From an uncultured Roseburia sp. (lineage in GTDB: Bacteria; Bacillota; Clostridia; Lachnospirales; Lachnospiraceae): 12,483 nucleotides of DNA. Below are positions 5,656 through 12,483 of this stretch, piece after piece. Each line of letters starts with the position of its first letter. Position 1 is the first letter of the stretch. The translations under genes were made by a program, and so were the position numbers. The notes beneath the pieces are model-generated. The model searched no databases and was not told the DNA's origin. It saw only the letters and a list, made by a program, of their open reading frames with translations. The stretch spans positions 1 to 12,483 of the forward strand of contig CAKRLC010000080.1 in NCBI GenBank assembly GCA_934358955.1, given 5' to 3'.

Positions 5656-5688
5656 TCTGTTTCTCCTTTTTGCACTCTGCTCTTCCTG

Positions 5689-6342
5689 TTACATATGGTG
5701 CAGTGTCTCTACCACTTCCTGTATATTATCACAGACACGATATGCCCCTGCATCCTCCAGCTGTTCTTTTTTCCCAAATCCATAAGATACACCGATACAG
5801 CGTATGCCAAATTTGCCTGCTCCGATCACATCATACTCGGTATCACCGATCAGACACATTTCCTCTTTCGTGATCTGCATATGCTCCATCCGTCTTCCAA
5901 GTTCTTCTAACACCTGCTGTTTTGTACTGATGCTTCCGTCTAAAGTAGAACCAACGATCTCGTCAAAATAAGGTGTCAGCGAAAAATGCTCAAGGATCCG
6001 TCTGCAGGCTGTTTCAGGCTTTGAAGACGCCAGTGCGATCACATAGCCTTCTGATTTCAGCTGCCGGATTGCATCTGCCACACCTTCATATAGTTCACAT
6101 TCAAAAATGCCTGTCCTATCAAACCGCTCTCTATATTTGACAACTGCCTGCCATGCCTTGTCCGCATCAAATCCATATTTTTCCCGGAAAACCGGGTCTA
6201 ACGGCGGTCCGATAAAGCACAACAGCTTCTTACGGTCCGGTTCATCAATCCCGAAGCTTTTCAATGCATACTGTACACATTTTGTAATTCCCTCCTCGGA
6301 ATTAATGATTGTTCCATCTAAATCAAATAAAATTGCCTTCAT
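5689..6342 (-). CDS. HAD superfamily phosphatase (phosphoglycolate phosphatase-like)
   Basis: All four HAD motifs are present in the 217-residue product. They are FDLDGT with nucleophile D7 and acid D9, the serine of ASSKP (106-107), K141, and GDTEYD with D167 and D171. The helical cap between motifs I and II places it with the Gph/5'-nucleotidase-like phosphatases, which hydrolyse small phosphate esters in the cytoplasm; the substrate is not determined by sequence. The start at 6342 is chosen over an upstream ATG at 6414. It has AGGAG 5 nt before it and overlaps the folBK stop as TAATG, indicating translational coupling. The company of folate genes makes a dihydroneopterin phosphate substrate conceivable, but this is inference. 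Confidence 0.9.
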   Translation of the reverse strand: MKAILFDLDGTIINSEEGITKCVQYALKSFGIDEPDRKKLLCFIGPPLDPVFREKYGFDADKAWQAVVKYRERFDRTGIFECELYEGVADAIRQLKSEGYVIALASSKPETACRRILEHFSLTPYFDEIVGSTLDGSISTKQQVLEELGRRMEHMQITKEEMCLIGDTEYDVIGAGKFGIRCIGVSYGFGKKEQLEDAGAYRVCDNIQEVVETLHHM

Positions 6343-7166
6343 TATCGCTCCTTCAATTCTCCAAGCAGCTGTGAAACGGTCTTTCCAAGAACCGGATGCC
6401 GGTAATTCTGACAAAGCTCTGCCAACGGTTTTAATACAAAATCACGATTTTGCATATCAATATGAGGAATGATCAGTTCATCCGACTCATATACAAGCTT
6501 ATCATAAAAAATAATATCCAGATCCAGTGTCCGCGGTCCCCAGTGAATGATCCGCTCCCGGTTCGCATGCTGTTCGATCTCATGTAATCTCTCTAATAAC
6601 TCCTGCGGCGTCAAAAGCGTCTCCAGTGCGATCGCTCCGTTTATAAAATCATCCTGCTCCACTCCGCCGTAAGGCTTTGTGACCAGCAGGCCGGACATGT
6701 TCACATTCTTTATGCCTTCTGTTTCTGCCAGTTCCTTCACGCCATTTTCAATATAGGCATTTTTATCACCCATATTCGATCCTACTGCCAGATATACCTG
6801 ATGCCAGCTTCTTTCGATCGTCACGGATACGTTTTCAAATGGCAGTCCGATCGGCGCATGTGGTTTACATAATTCAATCTCAACACCGCGCAGCACCGGC
6901 ATACGAAGCAGCATCGCCTGTGCTAACTGTTCCGCTGCGCTCTCGATCAGCTTATACGTATGTATCTGCAAAAATTCTGTGATAAAATGACTCGCTTCCC
7001 CATAATTCATCGAATCATCCAGGCAATCTGTTTTTCCTGCCTTTCTGCAATCCAAAAACAGCTTCGCATTTACATAAAAATCCTGTCCATCCCTTGTTTC
7101 CTCCGGGAAAACTCCATGATGTGCAAATACTTTTAAATTCGTTATTTTTATAAAATCCTGACTCAT
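6342..7166 (-). CDS. folBK: Dihydroneopterin aldolase-HPPK fusion (FolB-FolK)
   Basis: This bifunctional enzyme of folate synthesis first splits dihydroneopterin to 6-hydroxymethyl-dihydropterin and glycolaldehyde, then pyrophosphorylates the product with ATP. Residues 1-120 are the aldolase domain: HHGVFPEE with E22, YKLIESAAE with the pterin-anchoring E75, and CKPHAPI with K101. Residues 122-274 are the HPPK domain: YLAVGSNMGD and the signature HWGPRTLDLDI, whose D215 and D217 bind the two magnesium ions. Both domains look complete at 274 residues. The ribosome site before the ATG at 7166 is purine-rich but weak. The gap to folP is 86 bp and holds a hairpin; the stop overlaps the HAD start. 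Confidence 0.96.
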   Translation of the reverse strand: MSQDFIKITNLKVFAHHGVFPEETRDGQDFYVNAKLFLDCRKAGKTDCLDDSMNYGEASHFITEFLQIHTYKLIESAAEQLAQAMLLRMPVLRGVEIELCKPHAPIGLPFENVSVTIERSWHQVYLAVGSNMGDKNAYIENGVKELAETEGIKNVNMSGLLVTKPYGGVEQDDFINGAIALETLLTPQELLERLHEIEQHANRERIIHWGPRTLDLDIIFYDKLVYESDELIIPHIDMQNRDFVLKPLAELCQNYRHPVLGKTVSQLLGELKER

Positions 7167-7222
7167 CTTTTTTTCTCTTCTTCCGATAAATCGGTATTCT
7201 TTCTTTGCTCTTACTGATATAG

Positions 7223-7250
7223 GATCAGGCAGGACGCATCCTGTCTGATC
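7223..7250. other. 12-bp stem-loop just after folP stop
   Basis: GATCAGGCAGGA (7223-7234) and TCCTGTCTGATC (7239-7250) form a near-perfect 12-bp stem around a CGCA loop, starting 2 bp past the folP stop. The single imperfect pair is G-T on the plus strand and C-A on the minus strand. No T-run follows in either direction, so it does not look like an intrinsic terminator. It could stabilise the 3' end of an upstream mRNA segment or be a short palindromic repeat. Confidence 0.5.
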
Positions 7251-7252
7251 GT

Positions 7253-8062
7253 TTATGCAAAACGTAAGATTGCTTCGGTCATCCGGATCGCGCGGGCGTT
7301 CTCTTTCACATCATGTACCCGGACAAACATGCATCCTGCCTGTACACCAAACACAGATGTTACAAGTGTTCCTTCCACACGTTCTGCTGCCGGAAGATCT
7401 AAGGTCAATCCAACGACAGACTTTCTTGAAGTGCCCAGAAGCACCGGATAGCCAAGTTCCTTTAACTGCTTTAACTGAGCAATCGCCTCCAGATTGTTCT
7501 CATAACTTTTTCCAAAGCCAACACCCGGATCCAGAATGATCTTATCCTCTGCAATGCCTGCTGCTTTCGCAAGCGCGATTGTTTCACGCAGGTCATTCTT
7601 CATATCTTCCATAAAATTCTCATATTCTGCTTTATCACGGTTATGCATAAGACAGCATGCCAGTCCTGACTCTGCGATGACCTTTGCCATGCGTTCATCG
7701 TATTTTAAGCCCCATATATCGTTGATGAGATCTGCTCCAGCCTTTGCCGCTGCCTCTGCAACACCACTTTTATAAGTGTCCACAGAAACCGGTATATCAA
7801 ATTCCTTTTTGACTGCTTCGATCACCGGAACCACACGCGAGATTTCTTCCTCATCTGAAATCTTCGTATATCCAGGTCTTGTGGATTCTCCACCAATATC
7901 AAGGATATCTGCGCCATCCCGGATCATCTCTTCGGCATGCTTTAACGCCGCATCCATCTGATTGAACTTCCCGCCATCAGAAAAAGAATCCGGTGTCACA
8001 TTCAAGATACCCATAATATAAGTGTATCCTGCTTCTTTGAACTCCCTTTTTCCAATCTTCAT
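7253..8062 (-). CDS. folP: Dihydropteroate synthase
   Basis: FolP condenses 6-hydroxymethyl-dihydropterin pyrophosphate with p-aminobenzoate to dihydropteroate; it is the target of sulfonamides. The 269-residue TIM-barrel protein has all signature stretches: MGILNVTPDSFSDGG (17-31), ILDIGGESTRPG (53-64), SVDTYKSG (93-100), LINDIWG (112-118), DPGVGFGKSYENN (178-190), GTSRKS (210-215) and RVHDV (248-252). Nothing important is missing. The ATG at 8062 has GAGGG about 8 nt upstream. It sits between folE and folBK in the operon, 57 bp after folE. Confidence 0.97.
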   Translation of the reverse strand: MKIGKREFKEAGYTYIMGILNVTPDSFSDGGKFNQMDAALKHAEEMIRDGADILDIGGESTRPGYTKISDEEEISRVVPVIEAVKKEFDIPVSVDTYKSGVAEAAAKAGADLINDIWGLKYDERMAKVIAESGLACCLMHNRDKAEYENFMEDMKNDLRETIALAKAAGIAEDKIILDPGVGFGKSYENNLEAIAQLKQLKELGYPVLLGTSRKSVVGLTLDLPAAERVEGTLVTSVFGVQAGCMFVRVHDVKENARAIRMTEAILRFA

Positions 8063-8119
8063 TCTGTCTGCCCTCTCTGCTGTTTCTATTCTCCGTTCCC
8101 ATAAAAAACGGATTCTTTT

Positions 8120-8671
8120 TTATCTTACCAGTTGGAAAAACTTCTGCTGTAACCGTTCCTCTTCCTCAAAAATTCCTCTGCTTACAAAGGTAACCGTCTT
8201 GCTTCCCGGCTTCTTCACGCCGCGCATTGTCATGCACATATGCTCTGCCTCGATCATGACCATTGCCCCCTGCGGCTTCAGATATTCCATCAGCGCATCT
8301 GCAATCTGGGCCGTCAGCTGTTCCTGAAGCTGTGGGCGCTTTGCATAAACCTCTACGGTACGCGCAAGCTTGCTTAAGCCTACTACTTTTCCGTTCGGAA
8401 TGTATGCAATATGTGCTTTTCCATAAAAAGGCATAAAATGATGTTCACAGGTCGAATAAAATGTAATATCTTTTTCAAGAACCATTGCATTATCTTTTAC
8501 ATGAAAAGTTTTGGATAAAGGTTCTTCTGCTGTCTGTGTCAGTCCTCCAAAGATCTCTTCATACATTCTGGCAATACGATCCGGTGTATCAAGAAGTCCT
8601 TCTCTGCCAGGATCCTCTCCGATTCCTTCCAATATTAATCTGACGCCTTGTTCTATTTTCTTTTTATCCAT
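8120..8671 (-). CDS. folE: GTP cyclohydrolase I (FolE type 1)
   Basis: FolE opens the guanine ring of GTP to make 7,8-dihydroneopterin triphosphate, the first step of folate synthesis. The 183-residue protein has the normal length and the zinc ligands C75 and H78 in [20 protein letters not shown] and C146 in [12 protein letters not shown], so it is the zinc-dependent FolE1, not FolE2. The N-terminus includes [18 protein letters not shown], typical of the family. The ATG at 8671 is preceded by AAGGA. It lies 60 bp downstream of folC and upstream of folP. The product still needs pyrophosphate and phosphate removal, and no Nudix (FolQ) gene is seen nearby. Confidence 0.97.
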   Translation of the reverse strand: MDKKKIEQGVRLILEGIGEDPGREGLLDTPDRIARMYEEIFGGLTQTAEEPLSKTFHVKDNAMVLEKDITFYSTCEHHFMPFYGKAHIAYIPNGKVVGLSKLARTVEVYAKRPQLQEQLTAQIADALMEYLKPQGAMVMIEAEHMCMTMRGVKKPGSKTVTFVSRGIFEEEERLQQKFFQLVR

Positions 8672-8731
8672 CTTTTTTCCTTCTTTGATCTATACTGAAA
8701 CTTTGCTTTTGCACGATGTGTTTTCTTAATA

Positions 8732-10078
8732 TCAGTCTGCCTGTATGGTCTGCTTTACCTCTTTCAGATAAGACAGCGAGCCAAATGCCAGAATCACACC
8801 ATCTGTTGCGGTATGTGCCAGTGCCTGTTCCACAGCTTCTGTTATGGAATGGCATGCTTTTACTTCCGGTTTCTGTTCCAGTATTGTTATTACCTGCATG
8901 TTTTCGTTTTTCTGCTGTCTTTCCTTATATAAATCAGAAACGATCCCTACTGCTTCCTCTGCAAGCTTTTCTGCCGTCATGGCCCTTGGATTATCAGGTG
9001 TTACAGTATAGACTGCTCCCGCATAAGGCAGCATAGTCTTAAGCACTTTTGCATGCTCTTTGTCTGCAAGCACCCCTATTATATAAGTTATCGGTTTATT
9101 TGTAAAATAATTTTCAATCGCCATGGCAAGTTTGACAGCTGCATCCTCATTATGCGCACCATCTAATATGACCCACGGATTCCTGTGGATCACTTCAAAC
9201 CTTCCCGGCCACTTTGTCTTCGCCATACCGGAACAGATCACAGAATCTTTGATCTTTAAGACATCTTTTAGTATATGGATCGCAAGCATGGCATTCTCGA
9301 TCTGATAGCTTCCTGTCATGGAAAGTGTAATCGTTCCAGCTAACGGACAGGAAAAGCGAAGCTGCTCTGGCGTATTTTCCAGTAAAACAGCTTCATCCGG
9401 ATCAGAAACAAAAAGCGGCGCCTGTTGCTCTTCTGCCACTTTCCGGATGACCGGAAGAATTCTGTCTCTGTATCTGCCCTGTGATGTTGTGACAACAGGA
9501 CAGCTTTCCTTAATAATCCCCGCTTTGACCAGGGCAATCTCTTCCACTGTATTCCCAAGGAACTGCATATGGTCTAAGCTGATCGAAGCAAGCACGGAAC
9601 AGACCGGATGAGTGATCAGATTCGTCGCATCTGTCCGTCCGCCCATTCCGACTTCCAGCAGCACATAATCGCAGGAATTTTCATAAAACCAGACAAATGC
9701 CATCGCTGTCTCCACCTCAAAAATAGTCGGGTGTGGCATTCCTTTGCTCACCATACTGTCACAGGCTGCTTTTACCTGCTCAAAAATCCTCGCATAGTCT
9801 TCCCTGCTTATATTGGTCTGGTTTATGCGCCATACCTCTAACGGATCAAAAACTGCCGGAGACGTATATCTGCCAACCTTATATCCCGCCTCCATCAGCA
9901 CACTTTCCAGAAATGCACCGACAGAGCCTTTTCCATTTGTTCCTGCTATATGGATGATATTCAGTTTTTCCTGGACATCTGACAATTCTCTCATCAGATT
10001 TTGGATGCTTTCCAACCCTAAAATACTTCCGCTTTTGCCGATCTGCTGTGCGCAAAGGCGTGCCTGTTCGTAGTTCAT
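8732..10078 (-). CDS. folC: Dihydrofolate synthase/folylpolyglutamate synthase
   Basis: FolC adds glutamate to dihydropteroate and then extends the polyglutamate tail of folates, using ATP. The 448-residue Mur-ligase-like protein carries the P-loop AGTNGKGS (45-52), the region RYTSPAVFDPLEVWRIN that follows it, LGNTVEEIALVKAGIIK, the linker MTGSYQIENAMLAI, KTKWPGRFEV and the C-terminal LDGAHNEDA. Length is normal for the family. Whether it has both activities or only the polyglutamylating one is not certain from motifs, but with folP and folE beside it both are expected. The ATG at 10078 follows AGGAAAG. It lies 30 bp after parC with no terminator between. Confidence 0.96.
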   Translation of the reverse strand: MNYEQARLCAQQIGKSGSILGLESIQNLMRELSDVQEKLNIIHIAGTNGKGSVGAFLESVLMEAGYKVGRYTSPAVFDPLEVWRINQTNISREDYARIFEQVKAACDSMVSKGMPHPTIFEVETAMAFVWFYENSCDYVLLEVGMGGRTDATNLITHPVCSVLASISLDHMQFLGNTVEEIALVKAGIIKESCPVVTTSQGRYRDRILPVIRKVAEEQQAPLFVSDPDEAVLLENTPEQLRFSCPLAGTITLSMTGSYQIENAMLAIHILKDVLKIKDSVICSGMAKTKWPGRFEVIHRNPWVILDGAHNEDAAVKLAMAIENYFTNKPITYIIGVLADKEHAKVLKTMLPYAGAVYTVTPDNPRAMTAEKLAEEAVGIVSDLYKERQQKNENMQVITILEQKPEVKACHSITEAVEQALAHTATDGVILAFGSLSYLKEVKQTIQAD

Positions 10079-10108
10079 ATCATACTTTCCTGCTGTCTGC
10101 CTAAAATC

Positions 10109-12349
10109 TTATCGCTTTGTTCCCTTTGTATCACGGTTACCGATCCGAAGCCGGTTTAATACTACTTCTTTTTCCTTCACTTCGATCGTCTGCTCTGTCT
10201 CATCTTCTAACAGATAAATATTCTCTAATGAATCCTGTGCGGCAAGCTTCATGCCCCGGACTCCGACTGCTCCTTTTTTCTTCTCCGGTATCGTATTTAC
10301 CTCGATCCGAAGGAACATATCCTTCTTGGACTGCATTACGATCGTGCTCTCTCCATTTACGGCATGGACAAAAAGAAGTTCATCCTCGTCATTCAGCTTT
10401 GTTGCTGCCGTTGTACGTTTTGCAACATCAAATTCGCTTCCATCTACCAGCTTCAACATTGCCATTTTAGAGCCAAAAAGTAATTTGGTTCCAATGATCG
10501 CACCGAGGTTTATAATGTATACAATATTCTCCTCACTGCTGTTATAATTGCTCAGATTGTCGATCGGGATTCCCTTATCCCTGAACTTTCCATATGGAAG
10601 ATCTAATACCTTTAACAGATGCATCTGTCCTTTGTCCGTAAAAATACAGATCTTATCGGTATTCTTACAGGTCATGATATACCGGTTCTCTGTATCGGCA
10701 GCTTCTTTATTTCTCTCATAAACACTGACATCCACCGTCTTGGCATATCCAAAACGATCCATCAGGAATACCACATCCGTTTCTTCGATCTTCTTTTCTT
10801 CTACAACGGCTGCTTCCAGGTTGGCGATCTGTGTACGTCTTGCTCTTGCGTACTGTTTCTTGTATGCCTGTAATTCCTTAATGATCACTTTTGCCATAGT
10901 CGCACGGTTGCCTAAAATATCCTCATATTCTGCAATATTCTTTAAGGTCTGCTCATGATCCTTCATAAGTGCTTCTAATTCCAGTCCGATCAGCTTCTGC
11001 AGACGCATCTCCAAAATAGCAGTTGTCTGGCGCTCCGTAAAACGAAGCTTTGCGGCAGCCTTTCTGGAGGCTTCTGATTTGAAACGGATCTGATCTGTAA
11101 TACCCTCCGTGAGACAGGCTCTCGCTTCTTTTACGTTCTTACTTCCGCGCAGGATCTCAATGATCAGGTCGATCACATCGCAAGCTTTGATGAGTCCTTC
11201 CTGGATCTCTTTTTTCTCCAGCTCTTTTTTCAGTAAGGTCTGATATTTTCTTGTAGCAAGCTCATACTGAAAATCCACATGATGGCGGATGATCGGTACA
11301 ACACCAAGTGTCTCCGGTCTGCCATCTGCAACTGCCAACATATTTACACCAAACGTGTCCTCTAACTTTGTCTTTTTATATAAGAGATTGATCAGATTCT
11401 GAGTATCCGCTCCTTTTCGAAGTTCTAACACGATACGGATTCCTTCTTTGGAAGACTGGTTTGTGATATCAACAATATCATTTGTCTTCTTCGTCTCTAC
11501 CAGACTGTATACATCATTTAAGAACTTTCCAATATTGGCACCGATCATCGTATACGGGATCTCCGTAATGACAAGCCGTTCTTTCCCGCCCTTTACCGGT
11601 TCTACTTCTACTTTTCCACGGATCTTGATCTTGCCCATTCCTGTGGAATAAATCTGTAAAAGCTCATCTTTATTGGCAATGATTCCGCCGGTCGGAAAAT
11701 CCGGTCCCGGAATGTATTCCATCATCTGTTCCGTATTGATATCCGGATTCTTAATGTAAGCGATCACACCATCGATCACTTCGCCCAGATTGTGCGGTGG
11801 AGTGCTTGTTACCATTCCGACTGCAATACCATCTGATCCATTTACCAGAAGGTTCGGGATCTTCACCGGGAGTACTTCCGGTTCTTTTTCTGTCTCATCG
11901 AAGTTCGGGACAAAATCGACTACATCTTTATCAAGGTCTGCCAAAAAGGCTTCCTGCGTGATCTTCTGAAGGCGTGCCTCAGTATATCGCATCGCAGCTG
12001 CCCCATCTCCCTCGATGGAACCAAAGTTTCCGTGTCCATCCACTAATGGAAGCCCTTTTTTGAATTCCTGTGCCATAACAACAAGTGCATCATAGATGGA
12101 GCTGTCTCCGTGTGGATGATATTTACCCATGGTATCACCGACAATACGCGCACATTTACGGTACGGTTTGTCATATCGAATTCCAAGTTCATACATATCA
12201 TATAAGGTTCTTCGCTGGACCGGCTTTAAGCCGTCACGGACGTCCGGCAACGCCCTTGCGATGATAACGCTCATCGCATAATCTATATAAGACTTCTGCA
12301 TCAGTTCCGAATACTCGGTACGGATGATCTGTTCTTCCTGCTGCATCAT
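10109..12349 (-). CDS. parC: Type IIA topoisomerase subunit A, ParC-like
   Basis: The protein is the DNA-breaking subunit of a type II topoisomerase, which with its ATPase partner decatenates or relaxes DNA. It contains ARALPDVRDGLKPVQRR, the quinolone-determining stretch KYHPHGDSSIYDAL with S83 and D87 (a normally sensitive configuration by family rules), and the catalytic tyrosine Y122 in RYTEARL. At 746 residues it is shorter than most GyrA proteins. The C-terminal domain (about 500-746) has no QRRGGKG-type GyrA box, which favours topoisomerase IV over gyrase. The parE partner is expected to the right of the window. The ATG at 12349 follows GAGAGG; a second ATG directly after it is equally possible. 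It heads the apparent folate operon. Confidence 0.9.
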   Translation of the reverse strand: MMQQEEQIIRTEYSELMQKSYIDYAMSVIIARALPDVRDGLKPVQRRTLYDMYELGIRYDKPYRKCARIVGDTMGKYHPHGDSSIYDALVVMAQEFKKGLPLVDGHGNFGSIEGDGAAAMRYTEARLQKITQEAFLADLDKDVVDFVPNFDETEKEPEVLPVKIPNLLVNGSDGIAVGMVTSTPPHNLGEVIDGVIAYIKNPDINTEQMMEYIPGPDFPTGGIIANKDELLQIYSTGMGKIKIRGKVEVEPVKGGKERLVITEIPYTMIGANIGKFLNDVYSLVETKKTNDIVDITNQSSKEGIRIVLELRKGADTQNLINLLYKKTKLEDTFGVNMLAVADGRPETLGVVPIIRHHVDFQYELATRKYQTLLKKELEKKEIQEGLIKACDVIDLIIEILRGSKNVKEARACLTEGITDQIRFKSEASRKAAAKLRFTERQTTAILEMRLQKLIGLELEALMKDHEQTLKNIAEYEDILGNRATMAKVIIKELQAYKKQYARARRTQIANLEAAVVEEKKIEETDVVFLMDRFGYAKTVDVSVYERNKEAADTENRYIMTCKNTDKICIFTDKGQMHLLKVLDLPYGKFRDKGIPIDNLSNYNSSEENIVYIINLGAIIGTKLLFGSKMAMLKLVDGSEFDVAKRTTAATKLNDEDELLFVHAVNGESTIVMQSKKDMFLRIEVNTIPEKKKGAVGVRGMKLAAQDSLENIYLLEDETEQTIEVKEKEVVLNRLRIGNRDTKGTKR

Positions 12350-12412
12350 TCTATCCTCTCTGTTATTCGTTTTTTATCAGGATGATACCCTGTCAAATAG
12401 GCGCATGTTCGA

Positions 12413-12435
12413 TTTGTGTGATGAGATTACACAAA
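12413..12435. promoter_or_regulatory. Inverted repeat upstream of parC
   Basis: TTTGTGT (12413-12419) and ACACAAA (12429-12435) form a 7-bp inverted repeat with a 9-bp spacer, about 64 bp before the parC start. The 134 bp between parC and the right edge hold no recognised coding end. A TTGACA hexamer on the minus strand (12396-12391) has no good -10 partner at 16 to 18 bp. The repeat may be an operator or a weak hairpin; confidence is low. Confidence 0.3.
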
Positions 12436-12483
12436 AAATATCGCGAGTTTCATTGTGCAAAACATTCCAATGAGCCTCTGAAA

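Noticed and set aside
6342..6414. An upstream ATG that would extend the HAD protein by 24 residues
   Set aside because: The extension precedes the HAD motif I that normally starts the protein, overlaps folK out of frame, and the ATG at 6342 has a better ribosome site and a TAATG coupling.
10109..12349. Gyrase subunit A instead of ParC
   Set aside because: The QRDR residues alone cannot decide, but the short length and lack of a GyrA box in the C-terminal domain favour ParC; a small doubt remains.

Overview
The window looks like a chromosomal segment of a gut-type Clostridia, most likely Lachnospiraceae. This rests on gene content and style: a FolB-FolK fusion in a folate operon that starts with a ParC-type topoisomerase gene, a flavodiiron protein, AGGAG-type ribosome binding sites, short A+T-rich spacers and moderate G+C genes. 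The genus is not resolved. All confident protein genes lie on the minus strand, so transcription runs from high to low coordinates.

Right part (about 12350 to 4882): a tightly packed run reads parC, folC, folE, folP, folBK, a HAD phosphatase, and a CPBP-family membrane protease. Gaps are 30 to 86 bp, folBK and the HAD gene overlap by one base, and I see no convincing terminator inside, so it is probably one operon. FolE, FolB, FolK, FolP and FolC cover GTP to dihydrofolate and polyglutamate. Missing are the pyrophosphatase/phosphatase that strips dihydroneopterin triphosphate, pABA synthesis and dihydrofolate reductase. The coupled HAD phosphatase is a candidate for part of that dephosphorylation gap.

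Middle part (4881 to 2584): a sigma-A type promoter with a 7-1-7 palindrome of the Fur/PerR/Zur style drives fprA, an oxygen or NO scavenging flavodiiron protein. Then, 35 bp downstream, comes a very acidic 270-residue protein that reads as a degenerate sigma-70 factor: regions 1.2, 2.1-2.2 and 3 are recognisable, the DNA-binding parts are gone. An A+T-rich hairpin with a U-run closes this unit.

Left-middle part (2540 to 925): a near-consensus promoter is followed about 90 nt later by a strong intrinsic terminator, then by a cluster of palindromes, then by a MATE efflux gene. The promoter-terminator pair is either a small RNA gene or an attenuated leader of the MATE gene.

Left end (927 to 1): from the MATE stop codon onward there is a 72/73-bp tandem repeat array (six clear copies), then a bidirectional terminator, then a 291-bp segment bounded by perfect 16-bp inverted repeats. 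That segment carries, in order on the minus strand, a promoter, a cyclic-di-GMP-I riboswitch and an intrinsic terminator, aimed at a gene beyond the left edge. The riboswitch cassette inside inverted repeats, which could be an invertible switch, and the pseudo-sigma gene are the two most unusual things here.
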